A stretch of DNA of 63,759 bases from positions 1 to 63,759 of the forward strand of contig NZ_JAFMPW010000016.1 of the NCBI RefSeq assembly GCF_026126425.1, in the 5' to 3' direction. Made by a program: the position numbers and the translations under genes. The notes under the pieces were generated by a model. The model made no database searches and had not been told where the DNA came from. It worked only from the letters and a program-made list of their open reading frames with translations. Below, piece by piece: positions 9,222 to 17,781 of the stretch; position 1 is the first letter of the stretch; every line of letters starts with the position of its first letter. The stretch is from Muriicola sp. Z0-33 (GTDB lineage: Bacteria; Bacteroidota; Bacteroidia; Flavobacteriales; Flavobacteriaceae).

Positions 9222-10697
9222 ATGGGTAAAAATTTAACAAAACGAAGCGAGGACTATTCCAAGTGGTATAATGAACTCGTGATTAAAGCAGATCTCGCCG
9301 AAAATTCGGCCGTTAGAGGTTGTATGGTAATAAAACCCTATGGATACGCTATTTGGGAGAAGATGCAGGCCGCACTAGATAAAAAGTTTAAAGAAACTGG
9401 GCATGAAAATGCCTATTTCCCCATATTTATTCCCAAATCGTTTTTAAGCAAGGAAGCCAGCCATGTAGAGGGTTTTGCCAAGGAATGTGCCGTGGTAACA
9501 CATTATCGCTTAAAGAATGCAGAGGACGGCAGTGGAATTATTGTAGATGAAAACGCCAAACTTGAGGAGGAATTAATAGTACGACCCACATCTGAGACCA
9601 TCATCTGGGATACCTTTAAAAAATGGATTCAGTCGTACCGTGATCTGCCGTTACTCATTAACCAATGGGCGAATGTTGTGCGTTGGGAAATGCGAACAAG
9701 ATTGTTTCTGCGGACTGCTGAGTTTCTTTGGCAAGAGGGGCATACAGCCCATGCTACTGAGAAAGAAGCAATTGAGGAAGCAGAATTGATATTAAAGGTG
9801 TATGCAGATTTTGTTGAAAATCATATGGCTGTCCCTGTTATTCAGGGAACTAAAACCGAAAGTGAGCGTTTTGCAGGAGCAGTGGAGACCTATTGTATTG
9901 AAGCTTTAATGCAAGACGGAAAATCGCTTCAGGCGGGTACATCTCACTTTTTGGGACAAAATTTTGCCAAAGCCTTTGATGTTAAATTTGCCAATAAGGA
10001 AGGTAAGCAGGAATTGGTTTGGGCCACCTCCTGGGGAGTATCAACAAGATTAATGGGGGCATTAGTAATGACCCATAGTGATGATAATGGTTTGGTACTA
10101 CCGCCCAAACTGGCACCAATTCAGGTGGTTATAGTTCCAATTTATAAGGGGATAGAACAGCTCGATGCTATTGCTGAAAGAGTAGATCCCCTGGTAAAAG
10201 AATTGCGATCAAAAGGGATTTCAGTAAAATTTGATAAACGGGATACTCATAAACCAGGCTTTAAATTCAATGAATATGAACTTAAAGGGGTGCCGGTTAG
10301 AATAGCCATTGGGCAGCGCGATCTGGAAAACAACACCTACGAACTGGCCAGAAGAGATACCTTAGAAAAAGAAACTGTTAGTGCTGATCAGGTAACCACA
10401 AGAATAGAGGAATTACTGATCAGTATTCAAGAAAATATATATTCAAGGGCTTTAGACTACCGTGAAGCCCATATTACGGAGGTTGATTCCTATGATGAAT
10501 TTAAGAAAGTGCTGGAAGAAAAAGGCGGGTTTATCTCTGCACATTGGGATGGCAGCGCGGATACTGAAGAGCGGGTGAAAGATGAAACCAAGGCGACTAT
10601 TCGCTGTATCCCCATAAATGTTGAGGTTGAGGAAGGTAGCTGTATGGTTACCGGAAAACCATCCCCTCAAAGGGTACTCTTTGCAAAAGCGTATTGA
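9222..10697 (+). CDS. proS: Prolyl-tRNA synthetase (archaeal/eukaryotic-type)
   Basis: A 491-residue class II synthetase that attaches proline to tRNA-Pro. Class II motifs are visible: RPTSETIIW, the motif 2 region [21 protein letters not shown], and motif 3 [20 protein letters not shown]. There is no editing insertion between motifs 2 and 3. The protein ends with LFAKAY, and the terminal Tyr is typical of archaeal-type ProRS, the form usual in Bacteroidota. I use the ATG at 9222. A TTG codon immediately upstream would only add one Met. It is divergent from the lipoprotein gene upstream. Confidence 0.96.
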   Translation: MGKNLTKRSEDYSKWYNELVIKADLAENSAVRGCMVIKPYGYAIWEKMQAALDKKFKETGHENAYFPIFIPKSFLSKEASHVEGFAKECAVVTHYRLKNAEDGSGIIVDENAKLEEELIVRPTSETIIWDTFKKWIQSYRDLPLLINQWANVVRWEMRTRLFLRTAEFLWQEGHTAHATEKEAIEEAELILKVYADFVENHMAVPVIQGTKTESERFAGAVETYCIEALMQDGKSLQAGTSHFLGQNFAKAFDVKFANKEGKQELVWATSWGVSTRLMGALVMTHSDDNGLVLPPKLAPIQVVIVPIYKGIEQLDAIAERVDPLVKELRSKGISVKFDKRDTHKPGFKFNEYELKGVPVRIAIGQRDLENNTYELARRDTLEKETVSADQVTTRIEELLISIQENIYSRALDYREAHITEVDSYDEFKKVLEEKGGFISAHWDGSADTEERVKDETKATIRCIPINVEVEEGSCMVTGKPSPQRVLFAKAY

Positions 10698-10724
10698 TAC
10701 ACTCCAAAAAATAATAATAAGGGG

Positions 10725-10754
10725 TTGTGGTAGTTAAAAATAATTGTATTTTTG
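10725..10754 (+). promoter_or_regulatory. Bacteroidota consensus promoter for the tRNA-Glu/rpsT region
   Basis: TTG at 10725-10727, a 19-bp spacer, then TATTTTTG at 10747-10754, matching TTG-N19-TAnnTTTG of the primary Bacteroidota sigma factor exactly. It lies about 90 bp before the first tRNA-Glu. Confidence 0.75.
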
Positions 10755-10845
10755 CAACCGCATTTATTGGAAGTAAGAGAATGGAGGTACCTAATAGGAA
10801 GTAAATATATAGTTCCTCCTATTTCCAGACTCTGACTTTTAAAAC

Positions 10846-10917
10846 GGCCCGTTCGTCTAGGGGTTAGGACGCCAGGTTTTCATCCTGGTAACAGGGGTTC
10901 GATTCCCCTACGGGCTA
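10846..10917 (+). tRNA. tRNA-Glu (anticodon TTC), copy 1
   Basis: A 72-nt cloverleaf. The acceptor stem GGCCCGT pairs with ACGGGCT (one G-U), discriminator A. The anticodon arm CCAGG-TTTTCAT-CCTGG gives anticodon TTC (Glu), and the T arm is CAGGGG-TTCGATT-CCCCT. CCA is not encoded. It is identical to the copy at 11020-11091. Confidence 0.97.
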
Positions 10918-11019
10918 CAAAGTTCTATGAAAAATTGAGAATTGAAAATGTTGTATGGAATAGTAGGTATTCCGGACAGGAACAATTTATAATCCTCCAT
11001 TTTCAAATATCAATTAATC

Positions 11020-11091
11020 GGCCCGTTCGTCTAGGGGTTAGGACGCCAGGTTTTCATCCTGGTAACAGGGGTTCGATTCCCCTACGGGCTA
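11020..11091 (+). tRNA. tRNA-Glu (anticodon TTC), copy 2
   Basis: Identical in all 72 positions to the first copy, 102 bp downstream of it, same strand. It probably belongs to the same transcript, which runs on toward rpsT 46 bp further downstream. Confidence 0.97.
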
Positions 11092-11137
11092 CTAAAATTG
11101 GTCCTTAGGGCAATTTAAAATATAATAAGAAAAGAAA

Positions 11138-11392
11138 ATGGCAAATCACAAGTCGGCATTAAAAAGAATTAGAAGAAACGAAGCTGTTCGTCTTCGCAAC
11201 AGGTATCAGCATAAAACCACTCGTAATGCAATCAAGAAATTACGAGGAGAGACAAGTAAGAAAAAAGCTGAAGCTTTGTTACCTGCAGTGGTGAGCATGA
11301 TAGATAAACTGGCTAAAAGAAACATCATTCATGATAATAAGGCGGCCAACCTTAAAAGTAAATTAACCAAACAGGTTGCTACTTTAAAATAA
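11138..11392 (+). CDS. rpsT: 30S ribosomal protein S20
   Basis: An 84-residue basic protein starting [21 protein letters not shown], the S20 signature, with helical Lys/Arg/Ala-rich remainder ([26 protein letters not shown]). It binds 16S rRNA in the small subunit. Length is normal. It lies between the tRNA-Glu pair and a strong terminator. Confidence 0.97.
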   Translation: MANHKSALKRIRRNEAVRLRNRYQHKTTRNAIKKLRGETSKKKAEALLPAVVSMIDKLAKRNIIHDNKAANLKSKLTKQVATLK

Positions 11393-11414
11393 TATTTAGC
11401 CCTTGGGGAAAATT

Positions 11415-11444
11415 AAAAGCCCGGATAGCGATATCCGGGCTTTT
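11415..11444 (+). terminator. Intrinsic terminator after rpsT
   Basis: Arms 11415-11426 and 11433-11444 (12 bp, GC-rich core CCCGGAT/ATCCGGG), 6-nt loop, followed by a T-run. It sits 22 bp after the rpsT stop. Confidence 0.88.
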
Positions 11445-11449
11445 TATGT

Positions 11450-11578
11450 TTATTGCTTACAGTTACTATTTATAACTTCTTGTGGAGCCATTGCCGCAAT
11501 GTTTTTATACTTAAAGTGAAGATGGTCAACAAGCTGTTCTGCCAACGTTTTATTATTCCAGGAGTTTGGTTTTGTCAC
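11450..11578 (-). CDS. Possible small ORF or gene remnant (42 codons)
   Basis: Reading from GTG at 11578 to the TAA at 11450 gives a 42-residue peptide (VTKPNSWNNK..., APQEVINSNCKQ) with a protein-like composition. An ATG with a good upstream AAAGGAG lies just before it in another frame and stops after 13 codons. The reading frame directly follows the SDR gene stop on the same strand. I do not recognise it. It could be a degraded 3' fragment of a longer gene or chance. Confidence 0.25.
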   Translation of the reverse strand: MTKPNSWNNKTLAEQLVDHLHFKYKNIAAMAPQEVINSNCKQ

Positions 11579-11610
11579 TACTATTGCCAGCCATTAGCTC
11601 CTTTTGCCAT

Positions 11611-12213
11611 TTAATCATAGATTCTGATGATCTCCCCGTTGCCTTTGCCTTCCACACTTCTAATATATCCTCTTAGCATTTTATCCATAGGAATAGGATG
11701 GTGCCCTGGAAAATAGTCTTTGTACTTTTCTACAGCATCCTCAACCAGGCCAGATGAAACGGCATTTACCCTTATTCCATTTCCCAACTCCAGCGCCACT
11801 GCTTTTACAAAACTATGAATAGCTCCGTTGACCATAGCAGCGCTGCTGGTCATAGGAACAGGATCATCCGCAAGGATACCTGTGGTCAGGGTGATAGAGC
11901 CACCGGGACCCAATACCTTGCTGCCGTAACGCACAAGATTAACCTGCCCCATGAGTTTACTCTTCAGGCCAATGTAGAAGTCAGATTCACTAAGTTGGTC
12001 AAAAGGGGCCCATTTGGCTTCTCCGGCGGTACATATTATAGCATCTAAAACTCCGATATGCTCAAATAAAGCAGCTACAGACTCGCTGTCTGCAATATCT
12101 ACCTGGGTATCGCCTCCAGATCTTCCGGCAATAACTACCTCATTATTTTTCGAAAAATAACTACTTACTTTGCTCCCAATTGTTCCTTTTCCACCAATGA
12201 TCAATATTTTCAT
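11611..12213 (-). CDS. Short-chain dehydrogenase/reductase
   Basis: A 200-residue protein with a Rossmann fold. The N-terminal nucleotide motif is IIGGKGTIGSKV, a GxxGxxG-like variant. VDIADSESVAALF follows, then DAIICTAGEAKWAPF (the NAG-type motif) and VNAVSSGLVEDA. The usual SDR catalytic Tyr-x-x-x-Lys is not evident: the expected position reads SSAAMVNGAIHSFVKAVALELG, with no Tyr, as in the 200-residue SDRs that resemble this one. NAD(P)-dependent activity is therefore likely but the catalytic mechanism is uncertain. The gene overlaps nothing and follows the membrane protein gene by 4 bp, suggesting a short operon. Confidence 0.85.
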   Translation of the reverse strand: MKILIIGGKGTIGSKVSSYFSKNNEVVIAGRSGGDTQVDIADSESVAALFEHIGVLDAIICTAGEAKWAPFDQLSESDFYIGLKSKLMGQVNLVRYGSKVLGPGGSITLTTGILADDPVPMTSSAAMVNGAIHSFVKAVALELGNGIRVNAVSSGLVEDAVEKYKDYFPGHHPIPMDKMLRGYIRSVEGKGNGEIIRIYD

Positions 12214-12217
12214 AGTA

Positions 12218-12922
12218 TTACACAGTTATAGTAGTTCTTCTTCTACGCATCAATACAAATCCCAGAACAAAACTACCATACATTAATAAAATAAGGCCCC
12301 AGTGAATGTTACGGATAACAATAGCCTCACCAGGCGCTAGAAAAACTTCGTAATGCCTTAAAATTTTGATGGGGATATAGCCCAGGTAAAAAATAATTAC
12401 GCCCAGACTTAACCAGGATAGCAGATCTTTCCTGAGAAACCATTTATCATATTTAGATTTAAGATCAAGAAAGTATAATGCTCCAAGACAAATCAGGATT
12501 AATGCTCCAAGGATATATGAATAAAGTTGGGACTCCAGAAGAAAATTCTGAAAAAAGGGATTTATTATGCTCGCAACTCCGTATAATATACTACCGTAAA
12601 CAATAAGTTTTCTATGAGAAGAATTGCTGATATAACACCAGTAGACATAGAAAAAAAACAAATAGAATATAATGCCGTAAACATTATAAATTGCCCAATT
12701 GTAGAAAGAGTAATAATCGCTGAAAATCAGGCGTATTTGCTCATTGCGATAAATCAGGGCTCCAAAAGTTTCGTTGAGTAAGGTGTACATCAACAAAAGA
12801 GGAAAAAATTTCAGAGGGGAATCATAATACCTCGGATACCGCCACAATGCCACAAATAGCGTTATGCTATATATCCATAGAATATAATATTCCCGAAAGA
12901 TATGGAGGATATCGGATACCAT
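12218..12922 (-). CDS. Integral membrane protein of unknown function
   Basis: A 234-residue hydrophobic protein with about seven predicted transmembrane helices (for example YILWIYSITLFVALW, IIFYLFFFYVYW, YILGALILICLGALYFL and GLILLMYGSFVLGFVLM) and a basic C-terminal end (MRRRRTTITV). No domain is recognised. It lies 4 bp upstream of the SDR gene and 26 bp downstream of a lipoprotein gene on the same strand, so the three may be co-transcribed. Confidence 0.7.
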   Translation of the reverse strand: MVSDILHIFREYYILWIYSITLFVALWRYPRYYDSPLKFFPLLLMYTLLNETFGALIYRNEQIRLIFSDYYSFYNWAIYNVYGIIFYLFFFYVYWCYISNSSHRKLIVYGSILYGVASIINPFFQNFLLESQLYSYILGALILICLGALYFLDLKSKYDKWFLRKDLLSWLSLGVIIFYLGYIPIKILRHYEVFLAPGEAIVIRNIHWGLILLMYGSFVLGFVLMRRRRTTITV

Positions 12923-12948
12923 CTGAATTTATTTCCTTTTTAAAGTTC

Positions 12949-13635
12949 TCAATGATAAGGTGGTGGTGCAGAACCACCTTCGTTAAGGAAAAGACTTCTT
13001 TCGTGATGATCAAGATTTAAATTTGCCGTATTTGGTATAAACCCTGCATATTCCTTAGACCTAACTTCTTTAAGGGCTCCCATGCCTTTTTCTCCAAATG
13101 GGTCTAGCTGTCCAGTAAGTAGTACTGGCTCCCATTTACCATCCTTTTCTGTGGTCATAAAAGGATATTCCAAACCGTCTGCTTTGGTTGTGGGGACAAG
13201 AAAAACTGAGTTTTGCCTTGGATGTATAACTTCGTTGCCATTTTTAAAGGTAGCGGCATCGGGATAATTCGACAAATAAAAGCGCAGGGAAGAGATCTCT
13301 ACATTGGCGCGTTTGGCTTCCTGTTCTATATAGGCCATATATTGCTTAATGGTGGCATAGTCATAATAGGTATATCTCGTAGCATCAAACTTTGAACCAT
13401 CGGGTTTTGGGCCTTCACTTTTTTCAATGATTCCTACTCTTCTCCTGGTATAATTGTCATAGGTCTCTTTGGCCTGTTCTAAGTCTACTATTTGTTTTGG
13501 TGGGGCCACTTCCACTTGTTCCTCTATTGGTTCTTCCTTGCGTTCTTCGCTCTTTTTTTCCTGGCAATTAATGAATACGAAGACAAATAGCAGTGTAAAA
13601 AATACGGTTACAAATGATCTTTGAGTGTTTTTCAT
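12949..13635 (-). CDS. Hypothetical lipoprotein
   Basis: A 228-residue protein with a signal peptide and a Cys at VFVFINC (about residue 24), then a Lys/Glu-rich linker (QEKKSEERKEEPIEEQVEV) and a folded domain (YTRRRVGIIEKSEGPKPDG, YYDYATIKQYMAYIEQEAKRANV, ISSLRFYLSNYP). The C-terminus ends GGSAPPPYH. No known family is recognised. The acidic or charged linker after the lipidated Cys suggests an envelope lipoprotein. Confidence 0.7.
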   Translation of the reverse strand: MKNTQRSFVTVFFTLLFVFVFINCQEKKSEERKEEPIEEQVEVAPPKQIVDLEQAKETYDNYTRRRVGIIEKSEGPKPDGSKFDATRYTYYDYATIKQYMAYIEQEAKRANVEISSLRFYLSNYPDAATFKNGNEVIHPRQNSVFLVPTTKADGLEYPFMTTEKDGKWEPVLLTGQLDPFGEKGMGALKEVRSKEYAGFIPNTANLNLDHHERSLFLNEGGSAPPPYH

Positions 13636-13775
13636 GTTCCGAAATGTTTTAGATTTTGATGTAATTAAGGATTTAGAATGTACGAGGGGAACTGCAATTC
13701 TATGACTAAAAATAGCACTTATTATTTTTAATTGTACTACTTATTGCATCTATTCGTTCTAATGTAACAAATAAA

Positions 13776-13806
13776 AAATCCCAAAAACAAAGTGCTTTTG
13801 GGATTT
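13776..13806 (-). terminator. Intrinsic terminator of rho
   Basis: 11-bp arms (13776-13786 and 13796-13806) around a 9-nt loop. Read on the minus strand, the hairpin is followed by a T-run, 22 bp past the rho stop codon. Confidence 0.82.
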
Positions 13807-13827
13807 ATATTGGATTTTGAAGTAGTC

Positions 13828-15426
13828 CTAATTATTCATCGTAAGAAGGAACTCTTCGTTATTTTTGGTTTGCTTAATCCGTTGTTCCATAAATTCCATC
13901 GCCTCAACCGGATTCATATCTGCCAGATATTTTCGCATGATCCACATACGTTGAATGGTATTTTCATCTAATAAAAGATCATCTCTTCTTGTAGATGACG
14001 AAATTAGGTCTATGGCCGGGAAGATTCTTCGGTTACTTATCCTTCTGTCTAATTGCAATTCCATATTACCGGTTCCTTTAAATTCTTCAAAGATGACCTC
14101 ATCCATCTTAGAGCCGGTTTCGGTTAGGGCGGTAGCAATGATTGAAAGTGAACCACCATTTTCAATATTACGGGCGGCACCAAAGAAACGTTTTGGTTTA
14201 TGCAGGGCATTTGCATCCACTCCACCACTCAGGACTTTACCTGAAGCAGGTTGAACAGTGTTATAAGCTCTTGCTAAACGGGTGATAGAATCTAGCAGTA
14301 TAACTACATCATGGCCGCATTCTACCAATCTTTTTGCTTTTTCCAAAACTATATTGGCAACACGTACATGTTCCGTGGCTTCCTTATCAAATGTAGAGGC
14401 CACAACTTCACCTCTGACATTGCGTTGCATATCTGTAACTTCTTCTGGCCGCTCATCTATAAGTAAAATGATCTGATAAACTTCCGGATGGTTGGCTGCA
14501 ATTGCATTGGCAATGTCTTTCAGGAGCATCGTTTTACCTGTCTTGGGCTGAGAAACGATCATCCCCCGTTGTCCTTTACCAATAGGCGAAAACAAGTCCA
14601 TAATCCTTGTGGAGATATTGCTCTGCCTGTCTGCAAGTTTAAATTTTTCTTTTGGGAATAGAGGGGTTAAATGCTCAAAGGCCACCCGGTCTCTTACTAC
14701 CTGAGGATCCAGGCCATTAATTTTATTTACCTTAATTAGGGGAAAATACTTTTCACCTTCTTTAGGAGGACGCACATTTCCAAGTACAGTATCTCCTGTT
14801 TTCAGACCAAAAAGCCTGATTTGTGATTGGGATACATAGATATCATCCGGAGAAGAAAGGTAGTTGTAGTCTGAAGAACGCAGAAAACCATAACCATCCT
14901 GCATTATATCTAATACGCCTTCACTTTCAATTATACTGTCAAATTCAAACTCGGGCTGTTTGTATTTGTTCCGCAAATCCTTATCAAAATTGCTGTTCTT
15001 TTTATCCTGACCATTCTTATGATGATGGCCTTTTTTGGGATTCTGACCTTTGTGCTGGCCCTGACCTTTTTGGTGATCTCTGCCTCCCTGGCTCTTATGT
15101 TGTGACTGCCCCTGTTCTTCTTTGGCTTCTTTGGCTTCTGGAGCTTTTGTGGCAACTGCAGTTTTCTCCTGGCCGGTATTATCCGCGCCGGATCTAGCAG
15201 GTTTTTTTTCTCTTGGAGCCCTTTCCCTTCTGGGGTTAGGTTTTTGCTTAACCTCTGTCTTGGGTACAGATTGCTTTACCGCTTGGGGGTTGCTAGCCTG
15301 CAGGTCCAGGATTTGATAGACCAAATCCAGTTTTTTTAAGGTTTTGTACTTGGGTACGTTTAAGTCTTTTGCTATTTCCTGAAGTTCAGGAAGCTTTTTA
15401 GCTTTTAAATCTGAAATCTCAAACAT
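13828..15426 (-). CDS. rho: Transcription termination factor Rho
   Basis: A 532-residue RNA-dependent ATPase, longer than the usual ~420 residues. Residues 1-45 form the Rho N-terminal helical domain ([16 protein letters not shown]). Residues about 50-155 are a Lys/Gln/Gly/His-rich, apparently disordered insertion. The cold-shock-like RNA-binding domain ([14 protein letters not shown]) and the ATPase follow, with the Walker A motif SQPKTGKT (about 292-299), Walker [17 protein letters not shown], and the ring-contact [13 protein letters not shown]. Such insertions are known in Rho of Bacteroidota and some other phyla and have been linked to RNA binding or condensation. Monocistronic with its own terminator. 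Confidence 0.97.
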   Translation of the reverse strand: MFEISDLKAKKLPELQEIAKDLNVPKYKTLKKLDLVYQILDLQASNPQAVKQSVPKTEVKQKPNPRRERAPREKKPARSGADNTGQEKTAVATKAPEAKEAKEEQGQSQHKSQGGRDHQKGQGQHKGQNPKKGHHHKNGQDKKNSNFDKDLRNKYKQPEFEFDSIIESEGVLDIMQDGYGFLRSSDYNYLSSPDDIYVSQSQIRLFGLKTGDTVLGNVRPPKEGEKYFPLIKVNKINGLDPQVVRDRVAFEHLTPLFPKEKFKLADRQSNISTRIMDLFSPIGKGQRGMIVSQPKTGKTMLLKDIANAIAANHPEVYQIILLIDERPEEVTDMQRNVRGEVVASTFDKEATEHVRVANIVLEKAKRLVECGHDVVILLDSITRLARAYNTVQPASGKVLSGGVDANALHKPKRFFGAARNIENGGSLSIIATALTETGSKMDEVIFEEFKGTGNMELQLDRRISNRRIFPAIDLISSSTRRDDLLLDENTIQRMWIMRKYLADMNPVEAMEFMEQRIKQTKNNEEFLLTMNN

Positions 15427-15673
15427 TGAGTATTGAATAAATTATACGTATATCAAAAAATGAAGTGTATTGTTATCTGGGTACTAAGCGGGAATGACAT
15501 CCCTCATTGGTAAGTGCTATAACTAATAACGTCGCAATATTACAAATTATTTTCTACAATACGGCTTTTCTTATTTAATTATTTTGTGACATTGTAACAG
15601 TAGATAGCAATAGGATTAGTACCTGGAGTAAATATTTTTTGAAAATTTGCATTATAAATTTTAAAAAGTCGCG

Positions 15674-15681
15674 TATTTTTG
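15674..15681 (+). promoter_or_regulatory. -7 promoter element for the DUF4293 gene
   Basis: TATTTTTG, matching TAnnTTTG, 39 bp before the start codon at 15721. The only nearby upstream TTG (15647-15649) is 24 bp away rather than 19, so the -33 element is weak or missing. Confidence 0.5.
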
Positions 15682-15720
15682 CAGCTCCCTGCACAGCAGG
15701 AAAATAATAGCATTTAATTT

Positions 15721-16131
15721 ATGATCCAAAGAATACAGACGGTATATCTTCTAATTGTAGCCCTCATGGCGGGAGTACTCCCTTTTTGGTTACAACTTTG
15801 GTCAGATATTAAAGGCAATGCCATATTTGCGAAAAATGAGATTTTTGTTTCCCTTGCATTTTACGGTTCTACAGTACTTGCGGCAATGGCTATTGTGCTA
15901 TACAGAAAAAGACAAAATCAATTTGTTACCAACAGATTGAACATGATATTGAATCTTTGTTTACTAGGATTTTTCGTTTACCGATCACTAAATCTATCCG
16001 GAGAGACTGAAGTCTTGGAGAAGGGTATTGGGATGCTGATTCCTGTATTTTCTATCGTTTTTTTGGTCCTGGCCAACAGGGCTATCAAGAAGGATGAGGA
16101 TCTTGTAAAATCTGTGGATCGTTTGCGTTGA
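15721..16131 (+). CDS. DUF4293 family membrane protein
   Basis: A 136-residue protein with four predicted transmembrane helices, starting MIQRIQTVYLLIVALMAGVLPFW, the hallmark of DUF4293 proteins found beside rho in Bacteroidota. The third helix region includes NLCLLGFFVYRSL, and the protein ends with the polar tail KKDEDLVKSVDRLR. Function is unknown. It is divergent from rho with a 294-bp gap and followed by a terminator. Confidence 0.85.
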   Translation: MIQRIQTVYLLIVALMAGVLPFWLQLWSDIKGNAIFAKNEIFVSLAFYGSTVLAAMAIVLYRKRQNQFVTNRLNMILNLCLLGFFVYRSLNLSGETEVLEKGIGMLIPVFSIVFLVLANRAIKKDEDLVKSVDRLR

Positions 16132-16159
16132 ACCTAACATCTTAGTAGTATTAGTGCGT

Positions 16160-16188
16160 CCCCGTAGTGAGCTTGCTCTACTACGGGG
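16160..16188. terminator. Hairpin terminator after the DUF4293 gene
   Basis: Arms CCCCGTAGT (16160-16168) and ACTACGGGG (16180-16188) enclose a loop with its own GAGC-TT-GCTC pairing; TTTT follows. It sits 28 bp after the stop. Confidence 0.75.
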
Positions 16189-16231
16189 TTTTGCATTCAG
16201 GACCTTTGTTTATTTGTGCGTTCCTTCGGCC

Positions 16232-16265
16232 CGTCATTGCGTGGGGTGACAACTACGAGGCAATC
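16232..16265. repeat. Degenerate REP-like palindrome
   Basis: CGTCATTGCG... and ...GAGGCAATC resemble the two halves of the widespread intergenic palindrome whose intact form reads CGTCATTGCGAG ... GACGAAGCAATC. The pairing here is imperfect. A related GGATTGCTTCGTC half occurs at about 16901-16913. Confidence 0.35.
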
Positions 16266-16297
16266 TAGTGAAGTATGCGCGGGGGTTGCCTCAATCC

Positions 16298-16792
16298 CTA
16301 ACGCTTTCCCAATTCGATAATTTCCAGATCTTTAATTTCCTCACCGTCTATCGTAAAGCGGAGCATGGTACGCACCGCATGAAATCCGTGTTTTCCGCAT
16401 GCCCCCGGATTCATATGCAATAAATCTAGTTTTTTGTCCCACATCACTTTCAGAATATGTGAATGGCCAGAAATAAAGAGTTTGGGAGGCTTGGTTTTAA
16501 TTTCTTCTCTGATTCGGACATTGTATTTATGCGGGTAGCCACCTATATGTGTGATCCAAACATCAACACCTTCACAATAAAACCGATTATCCAGTGGAAA
16601 TTCTTTCTGAATGATATGATCATCAATATTCCCAAATACGCCACGGACGGGTTTTATAGCAGACAATTTATCCGTTACCGATAGCTTGCCGATGTCTCCT
16701 GCATGCCATATTTCATCGGCTTGTTTGGCATATTTTAGAATGACTTCATCTATGTAGCCATGGGTGTCAGAAAGTAAAAGGATTTTTGTCAC
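16298..16792 (-). CDS. YfcE/MJ0936-type metallophosphoesterase
   Basis: A 164-residue phosphodiesterase of the calcineurin-like superfamily. It begins MTKILLLSDTHGYID (metal ligands Asp and His in SDTHG), then EIWHAGDIGK (Asp), GVFGNIDDH (Asn in GN-D), WITHIGGYPHKYN and the late histidines in FISGHSHILKV. The family hydrolyses phosphodiesters in vitro, and physiological substrates are mostly unknown. The start is GTG at 16792. Length is normal for the family. It stands alone between the REP-like element and the intergenic inverted repeat upstream of truA. Confidence 0.9.
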   Translation of the reverse strand: MTKILLLSDTHGYIDEVILKYAKQADEIWHAGDIGKLSVTDKLSAIKPVRGVFGNIDDHIIQKEFPLDNRFYCEGVDVWITHIGGYPHKYNVRIREEIKTKPPKLFISGHSHILKVMWDKKLDLLHMNPGACGKHGFHAVRTMLRFTIDGEEIKDLEIIELGKR

Positions 16793-16868
16793 GCAACGAA
16801 TTTAAGGATAAGATGTATAATGCTGCAATTTTGTCTGTAATTGCAAATCTTGCCAAAGGCCAGATAAC

Positions 16869-16907
16869 GCAATCCCGGGAACTATGCAGGCAGATACACG
16901 GGATTGC
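16869..16907. repeat. Inverted repeat upstream of truA
   Basis: Perfect 9-bp arms GCAATCCCG (16869-16877) and CGGGATTGC (16899-16907) with a 21-nt loop. It lies in the 236-bp gap between the divergent phosphoesterase gene and truA, which otherwise shows no convincing gene. The right arm continues into TTCGTC, resembling the REP-like repeat at 16232. Confidence 0.5.
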
Positions 16908-17028
16908 TTCGTCTTTGTAAATCCTCTCAATGAAGGGGCCTTAAAACCATGCGCTTCTGCCTTCATGTCTACCACTTCTAACTGCGTATTTTCCCTATCT
17001 TTGTCCTTCCTTAAATGCACATCTTATC

Positions 17029-17781
17029 TTGAGATATTTCGTCACATTTTCTTACTTCGGGACAGTCTATCACGGATGGCAAAGTCAGCCCAATGCCCAA
17101 ACTGTACAACAGCTGATGGAAGAGGTCTTTGCTACATTGTTGCGACAAAATATTTCTTTGGTTGCTGCCGGGAGAACAGATGCCGGGGTGCATGCCAAAA
17201 AAATGATTGCCCATTTCGATATTGCAACGCCAATAGATACCGCTGACGCTGTAATGAAACTCAATTCCTTTCTTCCGGATGACATTGCAATAGAGCAGAT
17301 TTTTGAAGTAACAGAGGAAGCCCATGCCAGATTTAGTGCTGTTTCCCGTACTTATGAGTACTGGATAGTACAACAAAAGAATCCGTTCTATAAAGATACT
17401 GCCTATTATCTAAGACATCCGCTAGACATAGCAGCAATGAATGCCGCAGCTGAATTGCTTTTGAAATATGAAGATTTTGAATGTTTCTCTAAATCCAGGA
17501 CGGATGTTAAAACCTATCGTTGTGACATAAGCGAGGCCAATTGGGTAGTCGATAAGGAGAAGCTGGTTTTTAAAATTACTGCAGACCGCTTTTTACGGAA
17601 TATGGTGAGGGCCATTGTTGGTACCTTACTTGATGTAGGGCAGGGAAAAATAGGGCTGCAGGATGTTAAGACTATTATAAAAAGTAAAGATCGAGGGCAG
17701 GCCGGGGCTTCAGTACCTGCAAAAGGATTATATTTGACCCAGGTAGAATACCCCAAGAACATCTTAAAAATTAATGAGTAA
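17029..17781 (+). CDS. truA: tRNA pseudouridine synthase A
   Basis: A 250-residue enzyme forming pseudouridine at tRNA positions 38-40. It begins MRYFVTFSYFGTVYHGWQSQPNAQTVQ, and the catalytic Asp is in GRTDAGVHA (about residue 52). Later motifs are RTYEYWI, FECFSKS and DRFLRNMVRAIVGTLLDVG. The start is TTG at 17029, because the family's conserved N-terminus begins exactly there and no ATG or GTG is nearby. It overlaps the following ABC transporter gene by 8 bp, indicating translational coupling. Confidence 0.95.
   Translation: MRYFVTFSYFGTVYHGWQSQPNAQTVQQLMEEVFATLLRQNISLVAAGRTDAGVHAKKMIAHFDIATPIDTADAVMKLNSFLPDDIAIEQIFEVTEEAHARFSAVSRTYEYWIVQQKNPFYKDTAYYLRHPLDIAAMNAAAELLLKYEDFECFSKSRTDVKTYRCDISEANWVVDKEKLVFKITADRFLRNMVRAIVGTLLDVGQGKIGLQDVKTIIKSKDRGQAGASVPAKGLYLTQVEYPKNILKINE

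Noticed and set aside
10846-11091. Possible rRNA operon beside the tRNA-Glu genes
   Set aside because: Only the two tRNAs and rpsT are present; no rRNA sequence.
14823-15197. Plus-strand frame opposite rho
   Set aside because: Antisense of the low-complexity Rho insertion; no protein features.
16793-17028. Possible small genes in the gap before truA
   Set aside because: Frames on both strands lack protein-like composition and overlap the inverted repeat.
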